Origin: JBCDCP01 sp039181495 | GTDB taxonomy: Bacteria; Pseudomonadota; Alphaproteobacteria; Rhizobiales; Tepidamorphaceae | Assembly (NCBI GenBank): GCA_039181495.1 | Contig: JBCDCP010000063.1 | Coordinates: 1 to 18,159, forward strand | Direction of reading: 5' to 3' | Length of the DNA: 18,159 nucleotides | Shown: positions 1 to 6,984 of the stretch, piece by piece | Layout of the letters: every line of letters begins with the position of its first letter | Numbering within the stretch: the first letter of the stretch is position 1 | Program-made: the position numbers and the translations under genes | Notes under the pieces: generated by a model | Database searches by the model: none | What the model saw: the letters and a program-made list of their open reading frames with translations, nothing else | Told to the model about the DNA's origin: nothing

Positions 1-107
1 ATACCGAGCCGTTGTTCCCCGAAGATACCTTTCTGGCGGCCAACCGTCGCATTTCCATACTGCTGTTGCACGAGCAACCGCCATTGCCGATTGACCATAA
101 GCTCTAG
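1..107 (+). CDS. C-terminal end of a MotB/OmpA-like flagellar motor protein (partial)
   Basis: Only the last 34 codons, read from base 3, are in the window, ending at TAG 105-107. They contain the pattern EPLFP..TFLAANRRISILLL followed by a proline-rich tail ending PIDHKL. The AANRRISI segment matches the last strand and helix of the peptidoglycan-binding OmpA/MotB domain, where NRR(I/V)xI is conserved. MotB-type proteins anchor the flagellar stator to the cell wall in the periplasm. The short PPLP tail is common in alphaproteobacterial MotB. The symbol is left blank because most of the gene, including the membrane helix and ion-binding Asp, lies outside. Another OmpA-family protein is possible. 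Confidence 0.65.
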   Translation, partial: TEPLFPEDTFLAANRRISILLLHEQPPLPIDHKL

Positions 108-152
108 TGCCGGCAGGGCAATCTCGAAACTGTCCTACGACAGACTTTGGCG

Positions 153-179
153 TTGTCAGGCGGAATTCTGATTTACAAT
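153..179 (+). promoter_or_regulatory. Candidate sigma-70 promoter ahead of the alcohol dehydrogenase/enolase pair
   Basis: TTGTCA at 153-158 and TACAAT at 174-179 each match the sigma-70 hexamers at five of six positions, but the spacer is only 15 bases. The site sits about 55 bases before the first start codon in the 125-base gap after the MotB-like gene. The gap also holds a weak CTGTC/GACAG stem (130-143) with no T run, so it is not a convincing terminator. The promoter call rests on pattern only. Confidence 0.3.
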
Positions 180-232
180 CGATCACCAATGCCCAACAGT
201 CGCCGCGAGAAGTTCGATCCGGCGGGTGACTT

Positions 233-1345
233 GTGGATGGCGTGAAGGCAGCGGTGTGGCGCGGCTCAAACGGCACAGTCGCAATCGAGCCGGTGTCGCT
301 GGTCGATCCCGGCCCACGTGATGTCGCCGTCCGGGTCGCAGCCGTCGCAATCTGCCATTCCGATCTCGCCTTTCTGGACGGCGCGTGGGAATCCGAACAC
401 CCGGCCATATTTGGCCATGAGGCGTCAGGCGTTGTCGAACGCGTCGGGCGAGAGGTGTCGCATGTCGCGCCTGGCGACAGGGTGTGTGTCACACTCGCGC
501 GGTCCTGCTTTGATTGCGTCAATTGCCACGCCGGACGACCGGTGGACTGCATCGGACAAACGCCACTCGACGGTCGCGTCGTGATCCATGGCGGCAATGG
601 GACGCCGATCATGCAAGGCCTCAAGACCGGTGCCTTTGCCGAGCACGTATTGGTCGATCACAGCCAGGTCGCCCCCTTCCCCCAAGAGATGCCCTGGACC
701 TCGGCAGCAGTCCTGTCCTGCGCAACGCTCACCGGGTATGGCGCTGTCAGCCGAACAGCACAGTTCTCGGCAGGTCAAACCGCAATGGTGATTGGAGCCG
801 GGGGGGTTGGCCTGAATTGCGTACAGGCCGCAGCAATTGAAGGTGCGAGCCATATCATTGCCGTTGATCTTGCACCCGAGCGCCTCGATGCCGCGCTCGA
901 ATTTGGTGCCCACAGCACGGTCAATCCGAACCAATCGAACATGGTCGATGCCGCCATGGCGCGGACCGGCGGGCTCGGCGTAGACCGGGTGTTCGTTTGC
1001 GCAGCCTCCGAACGCATCATTGACGAGGCGGTTCTGGCACTGGCACCCGGCGGCGCGGTCGTGATTGTCGGCATGCCTCGGACCGGTGTCACCTGTTCCT
1101 ACGACCCGCTTGTGCTGGCGACCGCGAACCGGTCGATCATGGGATCGAAGTTCGGCCAGGCGGTCGTGCATGACGATATCCGTGCCTTGGCCAGTCTCTA
1201 CCTACAGAACAAACTGAAACTCGACGAGTTGATCACGCGGACGTTTCCCTTCGAGAAGATCAACGATGCGCTCGATGCCGCGCGGCGGGGTGAAGGCCTG
1301 CGCAGTGTCGTCGTCTTCGACTGGGCGAAGGGGAATGCAGCGTGA
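233..1345 (+). CDS. Zinc-dependent medium-chain alcohol dehydrogenase (AdhC-like)
   Basis: A 370-residue NAD(P)-dependent dehydrogenase of the zinc MDR family, expected to oxidise an alcohol to an aldehyde or ketone in the cytoplasm. Visible catalytic zinc ligands are Cys41 (CHSD), His62-Glu63 (GHE) and probably Cys163 in the SCATLTG segment. The structural zinc site is Cys92, Cys95, Cys98 and Cys106 (C-x2-C-x2-C-x7-C). The nucleotide fold has GAGGVG at 188-193, with Asp212 after the second strand suggesting NAD. Length is normal. The start is GTG 233 with a GGCGGG upstream. GTG 242 would give the more typical MKAAV-like beginning and is a real alternative. The stop overlaps the next gene by four bases (GTGA), so the two are probably translationally coupled. 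Family assignment is firm. The substrate is unknown and must be inferred from the enolase-family partner. Confidence 0.9.
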   Translation: MDGVKAAVWRGSNGTVAIEPVSLVDPGPRDVAVRVAAVAICHSDLAFLDGAWESEHPAIFGHEASGVVERVGREVSHVAPGDRVCVTLARSCFDCVNCHAGRPVDCIGQTPLDGRVVIHGGNGTPIMQGLKTGAFAEHVLVDHSQVAPFPQEMPWTSAAVLSCATLTGYGAVSRTAQFSAGQTAMVIGAGGVGLNCVQAAAIEGASHIIAVDLAPERLDAALEFGAHSTVNPNQSNMVDAAMARTGGLGVDRVFVCAASERIIDEAVLALAPGGAVVIVGMPRTGVTCSYDPLVLATANRSIMGSKFGQAVVHDDIRALASLYLQNKLKLDELITRTFPFEKINDALDAARRGEGLRSVVVFDWAKGNAA

Positions 1346-2547
1346 AGCTTCGGGACCTTGAGGTTTTCGTCGTCGGTAACCCGCCCCCGCGCAAGGGCGG
1401 GCGCTACTTCATCTTTGTCAAGCTGACGACAGCCTGCGGCATCATCGGCTATGGCGAAATCTATGCCGCGAGCTTTGCGCCCAAGGTCGTCAAGGCCATG
1501 ACCGAGGATGTATTCCAGCGGCATTTCGATGGAGCCGATCCGCATCGCATCGAACATCTTTGGCGTGTAACGCTTGGCAGTGGCTACAACCTGCGTCCCG
1601 ATCCCTCGCTCGTTGCTGTTTTCTCCGGCCTCGAAATCGCCTGCTGGGACATCATCGGCAAGAGCGCCGGAAAACCGGTCTATGATCTGCTCGGCGGACA
1701 GTGCCGCGACGCGTTACGCTCCTACACCTATCTTTATCCCAACGGTGAGGATGCTCACGCCTCAAGCGAAGGTCCGACCGTATACTCGGACCCAGAAATC
1801 GCTGCTGAGCGTGCCCTGCATTATGTCGGGCAGGGCTTCACTGCCGTGAAGTTCGACCCCGCAGGGCCGTACACGGTTTACGATGGTCATCAGCCGTCAA
1901 TCGCCGATCTCGAACGGTGTGACGTGTTTTGCCGCCGCCTGCGGGAAGCGGTCGGGACGCGGGCCGATCTCCTGTTCGGCACTCATGGTCAGTTCACCGT
2001 CTCAGGGGCCAAGCGCATGGCGCGCCGGATCGAGCCTTATCAACCACTTTGGTTCGAAGAGCCGACGCCACCTGACGCGCCCGAACGTATGGCCGAGGTT
2101 GCAGCCTCCACCTCGGTACCGATCGCGACCGGTGAACGGCTGACCACCAAGCATGAATTTGCCCGCGTGTTGGACTGCGGCGCTGCCTCGATCCTGCAAC
2201 CCGCTCTGGGTCGCGTTGGCGGCATTCTCGAGGCTAAGAAAATCGCAGCCATGGCGGAAGTGCGCTACGCCGAGATGGCGCCACACCTGTATTGCGGCCC
2301 GTTGGAGGCGCTGGCCAACATTCAACTTGGTGCGTGCATCCCGAATTTCCTGATCCTGGAGAGCATCGAACGCTTTGACGGCTTCCATGCCGAACTGCTG
2401 ACCCGGCCGATCCTGTGGCAGGACGGCCATGTCGTGCCAAGCTCCGAACCCGGCCTCGGCGCGGATCTCAACGAAGACCTTGCACGCGAGCACCCTTACG
2501 ACGATAAAGCTCTCCACCTTGAGATGATGAACCAGCCTCTGCGTTGA
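1342..2547 (+). CDS. Enolase-superfamily protein (mandelate racemase / galactonate dehydratase-like)
   Basis: A 401-residue protein with the N-terminal capping domain (about 1-125) and the TIM-barrel domain of the mandelate racemase group. Members abstract the proton alpha to a carboxylate and act as sugar-acid dehydratases, racemases or cycloisomerases. Seen here: K170-x-D172 on barrel strand 2, E239-E240 in LWFEEP, E265 in TGER, and H315 in APHLYCGP. Two usual acidic positions are replaced. The strand-3 metal ligand, D in DxH, is Gly213 in GTHG. The strand-6 Asp of the His-Asp dyad, QPD, is Ala288 in QPAL. This points to an atypical, functionally unassigned subgroup. GTG start overlaps the dehydrogenase stop. 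A convergent regulator lies 10 bases downstream with no room for a terminator. The reaction could be dehydration or isomerisation of a sugar acid, and no substrate can be named. Confidence 0.85.
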   Translation: MKLRDLEVFVVGNPPPRKGGRYFIFVKLTTACGIIGYGEIYAASFAPKVVKAMTEDVFQRHFDGADPHRIEHLWRVTLGSGYNLRPDPSLVAVFSGLEIACWDIIGKSAGKPVYDLLGGQCRDALRSYTYLYPNGEDAHASSEGPTVYSDPEIAAERALHYVGQGFTAVKFDPAGPYTVYDGHQPSIADLERCDVFCRRLREAVGTRADLLFGTHGQFTVSGAKRMARRIEPYQPLWFEEPTPPDAPERMAEVAASTSVPIATGERLTTKHEFARVLDCGAASILQPALGRVGGILEAKKIAAMAEVRYAEMAPHLYCGPLEALANIQLGACIPNFLILESIERFDGFHAELLTRPILWQDGHVVPSSEPGLGADLNEDLAREHPYDDKALHLEMMNQPLR

Positions 2548-2557
2548 TAGATCTTCG

Positions 2558-3400
2558 TTAAGTCCCCACTCGATCCCGCGATCCGCGCCGCACCTCACTG
2601 ACCAGCCGCGCATTCTCGATGGCGATAACGCTCTGGTCGGCGAACATTCGAGCGGTCTCAAGCGCTCGCTCATCGAACGGGCGGACCCGCTTGCGATAGA
2701 TCGTGAAGGCTCCGATCAGCCTATCACCTGCCAGCATCGGAATGGCCGTGAACGAACGAGCGCCACCAAGCTCCGCGGTTGCATCGCGCAAGGGATCCCC
2801 ACGCCGGTAGACGTCTTCAGCCCGGACGTCGACGATGTTGACCACCTCGTGGGTCTTCACAAGCCGGCCAAGGCCCGTCCTTGGGCCGACGTTGAATGCG
2901 CCCTGTCTCGTCAGCCAGTCATCGAAAGCAGCTGGAATGCCGCGCGTGAATTTCGCCTCAAACCCTGTCTTCGAGCCATATTCGAACAGGATGCCGAACT
3001 GCGCGTCACACAGTTCCAACGCATAGCCGAGAACCGCCGATATCACCTGAGCGAGGTCGCCCTGTGCGCGGCTGATGATTCTCAGAACCTCGCCCAGCGC
3101 TCGTTCGCGCCGGATCGATTCTTCCAGATTGAGTGACAGTTCGGCGACCATCGCTGCCTGGTCCGTGGTCGTGACGGCGGTTGCATCTCTTTGGTCCAGC
3201 AACTGGTGCAGTTCGATCTTCGAGGACACGCCGAGCTTCTTGTAGATCGTTGCGAGATGCGTTCGCACTGTCGATGGTGCCAGAACCAGCCGCTCGGCGA
3301 TTCGTTGGTAGCTGTCGCCGCTAGCATAGGCGCGGGCAATTTGCCGCTCCCGATCACTCAGCCCGTCCGTGCCGACGCCCTTTGCGCCTTGCTCGCCCAC
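2558..3400 (-). CDS. Transcriptional regulator with N-terminal LuxR HTH and C-terminal GAF domain
   Basis: A 280-residue protein. Residues 13-69 form a LuxR/GerE helix-turn-helix: LSDRERQIA, the recognition helix around APSTVRTHL, then IYKKLGVSS. Residues 80-112 look like a coiled-coil linker, and about 115-265 form a GAF sensor domain ending in ADQSVIAIENARL. The DNA-binding domain comes first, the reverse of most LuxR regulators. The GAF part resembles those of hybrid histidine kinases, but the chain stops at 280 with no kinase domain. The start is GTG at 3400, preceded by AGGGGG on the minus strand about six bases upstream. The ATG two bases upstream is out of frame. It is divergent from the MFS transporter and convergent with the enolase, so it probably controls this locus and perhaps itself through the repeats at 3414-3474. 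The GAF ligand is unknown. Confidence 0.85.
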   Translation of the reverse strand: MGEQGAKGVGTDGLSDRERQIARAYASGDSYQRIAERLVLAPSTVRTHLATIYKKLGVSSKIELHQLLDQRDATAVTTTDQAAMVAELSLNLEESIRRERALGEVLRIISRAQGDLAQVISAVLGYALELCDAQFGILFEYGSKTGFEAKFTRGIPAAFDDWLTRQGAFNVGPRTGLGRLVKTHEVVNIVDVRAEDVYRRGDPLRDATAELGGARSFTAIPMLAGDRLIGAFTIYRKRVRPFDERALETARMFADQSVIAIENARLVSEVRRGSRDRVGT

Positions 3401-3413
3401 ATCGACCCCCTGG

Positions 3414-3474
3414 GCTGAACATCCAAATACTGCAAATGCAGTAGGCCGATTACATCATCCATCCGATGTTCAGC
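3414..3474. promoter_or_regulatory. Ten-base perfect inverted repeat flanking the divergent control region
   Basis: GCTGAACATC at 3414-3423 is the exact reverse complement of GATGTTCAGC at 3465-3474, with 41 bases between. It lies in the 127-base gap between the regulator start (3400) and the transporter start (3528). Widely spaced identical half-sites around a promoter region fit a regulator bound at two places, possibly looping. A role in RNA secondary structure is an alternative. Confidence 0.5.
3428..3443. promoter_or_regulatory. Palindromic operator candidate (7-2-7)
   Basis: TACTGCA-AA-TGCAGTA is a perfect 7-base dyad with a 2-base centre, 28 bases from the regulator start and 85 bases before the transporter start. 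LuxR-type HTH dimers bind short dyads of about this size, so the adjacent HTH-GAF protein is the first candidate to bind it. This is inference from position and symmetry. Confidence 0.5.
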
Positions 3475-3527
3475 GCAACGTCAGCTGGACTAGCCTTTCG
3501 ACCAATTCAGCATCGTGGGGCCATGAG

Positions 3528-4691
3528 ATGCGCAATCGTTGGAGCATCCTCGCACTACTATTCAGCATTCGCGTCACGATGGCATTCCAGTTTCAGGCCG
3601 TCGCCGCACTGTCACCGTTTCTGATTCAGAGCTACGGCATTGGGTTCGCCGAGATCGGGTTTCTGATCGGTCTTTATCTTTCGCCAGGCATCGTCATTGC
3701 CCTGCCGGGCGGTGCGATCGGCCGTTGGTTTGGTGACAAGCGTGCAGTCGCCTTCGGTATGGTCCTGATGCTCGCTGGCGGCCTGATGATTGCTCTGTTG
3801 CCGGTTTGGGAAGCACAGATTGCCGGGCGCCTGATCGCCGGCACCGGCGGCGTGATCCTCAACGTGCTCATGTCGAAGATGATCACAGACTGGTTCAGGG
3901 ACGCGGATCTCGCCACCGCAATGGGAATTTTTGTCAACTCCTGGCCGGTCGGGATTGCCGCTGCGCTGCTCGTCCTGCCGCCGATCGCCGAGCATTCTGG
4001 CCTGCCCGTCACACTCGGGTTCATCAATGCCAGTATTCTGCTTGGGCTGCTGTTGCTGCTCGCACTCTATCGCGACGCCGACCAGACCGATCCTGCCCCT
4101 GTCACCGCACAATCGGGCATAGGTGGCCGTGCGATCACCGGTTTGCTGGCCGCCGGTTTCATATGGGGTCTCTACAACGCCGCACTGGCAATGGTATTCA
4201 GCTTCGGCCCAGCGATGCTTGCCGAACGTGGAACTGATGCAACGGCAGCCAGCTTCACGACGAGCCTGACGCTCTGGATGGTCGCCATCTCGGTTCCGCT
4301 GGGCGGATACCTGGCAGACCGATTGGGTCAGCGCGATCTTGTCCTTGCCGCTGGTCTCATCGCGTTCTGCGCACTGATGTTCTATGCACCGCGCAGTGAT
4401 CTTGTGGTCCCAGTTTTCATTGCTCTGGGGCTTGTCGCAGGGCTGTCCGCCGGCCCGATCATGAGCCTGCCCGCCGATGTTCTGGCCCCCAAGGCGCGAG
4501 CCGTCGGCATGGGCCTGTTCTTTGCGCTCTATTACCTGTCGATCTTCCTGGCGCCGCTTGTCGCCGGGCGGTTCGCTGACGTCATCGGAACGGCGGCAAT
4601 CACGTTCTCGTTCGGCGGCAGCCTGCTGCTGATCTGCGTTGGGTTGCACGGTCTTTTTCTCGCCGTCGCCTCGCGAACACAACCTTCCTAA
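3528..4691 (+). CDS. MFS transporter (CynX/NimT-like)
   Basis: A 387-residue, largely hydrophobic protein with about twelve predicted membrane helices. It has the MFS motif A between helices 2 and 3 (GGAIGRWFGDKR, 61-72) and a second copy near residue 258 (GGYLADRLGQRD). It would move a small solute across the inner membrane. The start is ATG 3528 (MRNRWS), supported by GGGG seven bases upstream. The longer in-frame upstream extension to 3369 is polar, lies over the regulator gene and is unlikely. The helix 1 region (FQFQAV..LSPFLI) resembles cyanate/nitroimidazole-type MFS members, but the cargo is not determined. The next gene starts 62 bases downstream on the same strand and is probably co-transcribed. 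Context suggests uptake of the substrate handled by the dehydrogenase/enolase pair. Confidence 0.85.
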   Translation: MRNRWSILALLFSIRVTMAFQFQAVAALSPFLIQSYGIGFAEIGFLIGLYLSPGIVIALPGGAIGRWFGDKRAVAFGMVLMLAGGLMIALLPVWEAQIAGRLIAGTGGVILNVLMSKMITDWFRDADLATAMGIFVNSWPVGIAAALLVLPPIAEHSGLPVTLGFINASILLGLLLLLALYRDADQTDPAPVTAQSGIGGRAITGLLAAGFIWGLYNAALAMVFSFGPAMLAERGTDATAASFTTSLTLWMVAISVPLGGYLADRLGQRDLVLAAGLIAFCALMFYAPRSDLVVPVFIALGLVAGLSAGPIMSLPADVLAPKARAVGMGLFFALYYLSIFLAPLVAGRFADVIGTAAITFSFGGSLLLICVGLHGLFLAVASRTQPS

Positions 4692-4700
4692 ACCGACCAT

Positions 4701-4729
4701 CCTGATCGCCTGCAAGAAGGTGGATCAGG
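4701..4729. repeat. Inverted repeat between the transporter and the AA_synth gene
   Basis: CCTGATC (4701-4707) and GATCAGG (4723-4729) are perfect complements separated by 15 bases, just after the MFS stop. No T run follows, so it is unlikely to terminate transcription. It could be a mild mRNA processing or stability element, or chance. Confidence 0.25.
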
Positions 4730-4753
4730 CAATAACTCTGGAGACCATGGACG

Positions 4754-5302
4754 ATGTCCGACATTCGCAAGACCATTTTCGTTCGAGAGACGATTTCATC
4801 AGATGCCTTTGGCCAGAAATGCCCGCCCATAACGCGAGTTGGAGCGATCGCGATTTTTCGTAATCCGATGGTTGGCCGCTTCGAGCGCAAACTTTCGGAA
4901 CTATTCCGCATCGGCGAAGAGATCGGCACACTATTGGCCAAGCAGGCGACCCAGCAACTCAGCGGGGCTCCGGTTTCCTATGGCAAGGCGGCAATTGTCG
5001 GGGTAGCCGGCGACATCGAGCATGGCGGTGCAGCGATCCATCCCAAACTTGGCGCACCAATGCGCGCGGCAGCTAGTGGCGGAGAGGCGGTCATACCCTC
5101 CAACGTGAAACTAGGCGGCCCGGGGACTGCGATTGACCTGCCGCTTGGTCACAAGGATGACCCATGGTCGTTTGACCATTTCGACACAATGACACTGAGC
5201 GTTGGCGATGGTCCGTTGCCTGATGAGATCGCGGTCTGTCTTGCATACGCCGATGGCGGCCGCCCGATTCCACGCTGCGGCAAGGGGCCGGCAACATCTT
5301 GA
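4754..5302 (+). CDS. AA_synth / DUF1185 family protein
   Basis: A 182-residue soluble protein without signal peptide or membrane segment. It matches from memory the family called 'amino acid synthesis' (PF06684). Family features seen are YGKAAIVG (about 76-83), the EHG..IHPKLGAPMR block (93-106), the AVIPSNVKLGGPGTAID stretch (115-131), and a C-terminal DEIAVCLAYADGGRP segment. Length is normal for the family. Despite the family name, no reaction is established that I can cite. ATG 4754 has GGAG about ten bases upstream. The ATG at 4747 is out of frame. It probably forms an operon with the MFS gene, and its end is 15 bases from the convergent nfeD-like gene. Homologues often sit near catabolic genes, and this placement is consistent with a metabolic rather than biosynthetic role (inference). 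Confidence 0.85.
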   Translation: MSDIRKTIFVRETISSDAFGQKCPPITRVGAIAIFRNPMVGRFERKLSELFRIGEEIGTLLAKQATQQLSGAPVSYGKAAIVGVAGDIEHGGAAIHPKLGAPMRAAASGGEAVIPSNVKLGGPGTAIDLPLGHKDDPWSFDHFDTMTLSVGDGPLPDEIAVCLAYADGGRPIPRCGKGPATS

Positions 5303-5317
5303 CCGGGCACCACCGCG

Positions 5318-5782
5318 TCAGCCGTTTGACCCTACCTTCTCCACCTGCAGGACAGCACCGTCGGTTCCCGTAACCTTCACGGTTTCGCCCTTCGACAGAT
5401 CAGGGCCGCTGACCCGCCAGTCCGTGTCTCCGATGCGGACCTTGCCGCGGCCCTGAGTAATCGCATCGGTCAGCACAAAAGTCTGGCCGATATGCGCTTC
5501 TCCGCGCTTGTTTAGGAAAGGCCGGTCCGACTCCTCCGTTCTGGCGCGGAAGTAGCGCCGGTAGGCGAAGATGAGCACAACCGACAGAATAGCGAACACG
5601 AGGATCTGCACCTGCCAGGGCAGAGCAATTGTCAGCGCCAGTATCCCGACGAAAAAGGCCGCGATGCCGAACCAGAGGAAGACCGCACCCGGCGCAACGA
5701 GTTCGAGCAACAGAAGCACGGTGCCGAGCACGAACCAGGTCCAAACCCCCAATGCTCCGATGATCGCGCCGGCCTCGTTCAT
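5318..5782 (-). CDS. NfeD-like membrane protein (short form)
   Basis: A 154-residue protein with an N-terminal membrane bundle of about three to four helices (residues 10-75) and a C-terminal OB-fold domain (about 90-150). The OB-fold includes RGEAHIGQTFVLTDAITQGRGKVRIGD and DW.VSGPDL. This is the short NfeD type without the N-terminal protease domain. NfeD proteins partner with SPFH/stomatin proteins in the inner membrane, where they are linked to membrane-domain organisation and protein quality control. The partner is immediately upstream, and the genes overlap by four bases (ATGA at 5779-5782), strongly implying coupled synthesis. Confidence 0.9.
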   Translation of the reverse strand: MNEAGAIIGALGVWTWFVLGTVLLLLELVAPGAVFLWFGIAAFFVGILALTIALPWQVQILVFAILSVVLIFAYRRYFRARTEESDRPFLNKRGEAHIGQTFVLTDAITQGRGKVRIGDTDWRVSGPDLSKGETVKVTGTDGAVLQVEKVGSNG

Positions 5783-6858
5783 ATCGAGCTGTCTCCGGAC
5801 AACGCTGAAGATGACGATGGCGGGATGGCGGGCACGGTCGGGCTGCGCTGTTGTTGCTGGCTTTGCTGAGCCCGTGCCTGCGCAGACTGGACCGGCTGCG
5901 GCGTTGCGGCGGCTGTGCGGCCGCCACCACCGCCCGATGGACTGTCAGGACTGAACGTTTCCTTGAAGATCTCGCCAATACCACCGAGAGAGCCAAGCAC
6001 CGAAGTCGCTTCAACCGGCAACATGAGGACTTTCTGGTTCGGCGCGGCAGCGAGTGATTCCAGCGCCTTCACATACTTCTCGGCGACAAAATAGTTGATC
6101 GCAAGATTCTCACCGGTGGAGATGGCGTCCGACACCATGGTTGTGGCCTTGGCCTCGGCCTCGGCCAGACGTTCGCGAGCTTCGGCATCACGGAAGGCGG
6201 CTTCCCTGCGGCCTTCCGCCTCCAACACGAGTGAACGTTTCTCACCTTCGGCCTTGAGGACTTCGGCCTGCCGCTCACCCTCCGCTTCGAGGATCACAGC
6301 CCGCCGGTCGCGCTCTGCCTTCATTTGGCGTGCCATGGAGTCGACCAGGTCTCGAGGCGGATTGATGTCCTTGATCTCGACGCGCGTGACCTTGACTCCC
6401 CATGGCTCAGTTGCCGCATCAACCACACTAAGTAGCCGCGAATTGATTTCATCGCGGTTTGACAACAGCTCATCAAGGTCCATCGACCCCATGACGGTCC
6501 GGATATTGGTCATCGTCAGATTGAGGATCGAGGCCGTCAGATCCGACACTTCATAACTGGCCCGCGCCGCATCCAGAACCTGAAAGAAGGTCACGCCGTC
6601 AACGGTAACCGTTGCATTGTCCTTGGTGATAACCTCCTGGCTGGGGACATCGAGAAACTGCTCCATCACATTCATCTTCCGCCCGATGCGATCGACGAAC
6701 GGTATGATGAGCCCGAGGCCGGGCGTTAGGGTGCGGACATATTTGCCAAGCCGCTCAACAGTATAGTTGAAGCCTTGCGGCACGACCTTGACCGCTGCAA
6801 CGACGAAGCCGATCAGCAGTCCAACAAAAATCAGGATAAAGATATCTGCGCCGAGCAT
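5779..6858 (-). CDS. SPFH/band-7 (QmcA/stomatin-like) membrane protein
   Basis: With the ATG at 6858 the protein has 359 residues. It has a single N-terminal membrane helix (DIFILIFVGLLIGFVVAAV), the SPFH domain beginning at VPQGFNYTVERLGKY, and the stomatin signature GVKVTRVEIKDI.PP. A long charged coiled coil with repeated EAEG units follows, then a low-complexity tail rich in Gly, Gln, Pro and Ser. The family forms oligomeric inner-membrane assemblies that scaffold membrane domains and associated proteases. The chosen start has GGGAGG ten bases upstream. A GTG at 6906 would add 16 residues and is less likely. The Q/S/P-rich end is probably disordered. It is encoded directly before its NfeD partner. 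The bacterial name qmcA fits by family, but orthology is not proven. Confidence 0.88.
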   Translation of the reverse strand: MLGADIFILIFVGLLIGFVVAAVKVVPQGFNYTVERLGKYVRTLTPGLGLIIPFVDRIGRKMNVMEQFLDVPSQEVITKDNATVTVDGVTFFQVLDAARASYEVSDLTASILNLTMTNIRTVMGSMDLDELLSNRDEINSRLLSVVDAATEPWGVKVTRVEIKDINPPRDLVDSMARQMKAERDRRAVILEAEGERQAEVLKAEGEKRSLVLEAEGRREAAFRDAEARERLAEAEAKATTMVSDAISTGENLAINYFVAEKYVKALESLAAAPNQKVLMLPVEATSVLGSLGGIGEIFKETFSPDSPSGGGGGRTAAATPQPVQSAQARAQQSQQQQRSPTVPAIPPSSSSALSGDSSI

Positions 6859-6925
6859 GGCCGCATCGCCTCCCAGGCCAGAGACTCCTGCCCATTCGGC
6901 AGGCACAGCCTGTTTAGCGCAGATC

Positions 6926-6963
6926 GAAAAGAGGCGTAAGCGTCAATTGGTTCGACGCTCGCC
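6926..6963 (-). terminator. Probable rho-independent terminator after hemH
   Basis: Read on the minus strand, GGCG-AGCGTC pairs with GACGCT-(TA bulge)-CGCC around a 9-base loop (6933-6963), followed within a few bases by TCTTTTC. It begins 22 bases beyond the hemH stop (6985). It is the only good stem in this gap and separates hemH from the SPFH/NfeD pair. Confidence 0.5.
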
Positions 6964-6984
6964 AGGCATGTGGAGCACTGAAAC

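Noticed and set aside
108..245. The MotB reading frame stays open past its TAG to TGA 243-245, with an ATG at 189 giving an 18-codon ORF ending at the dehydrogenase start
   Set aside because: Too short to judge, no Shine-Dalgarno for the ATG and no protein similarity seen; an open frame of 45 codons is common at this base composition.
425..1171. Open frame of 248 codons on the minus strand opposite the alcohol dehydrogenase
   Set aside because: No domain, and the opposite frame has all zinc ligands and the nucleotide-binding motif.
3612..4715. Open frame of 367 codons on the minus strand opposite the MFS gene
   Set aside because: Its translation is highly polar, with runs of Gln, Asp and Arg and no recognisable domain, which is typical of the antisense of a hydrophobic GC-rich gene. 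The plus-strand frame has clear MFS motifs.
6858..6906. GTG start at 6906 for the SPFH protein
   Set aside because: The extra 16 residues are not typical before the membrane helix, and ATG 6858 has a GGGAGG site.
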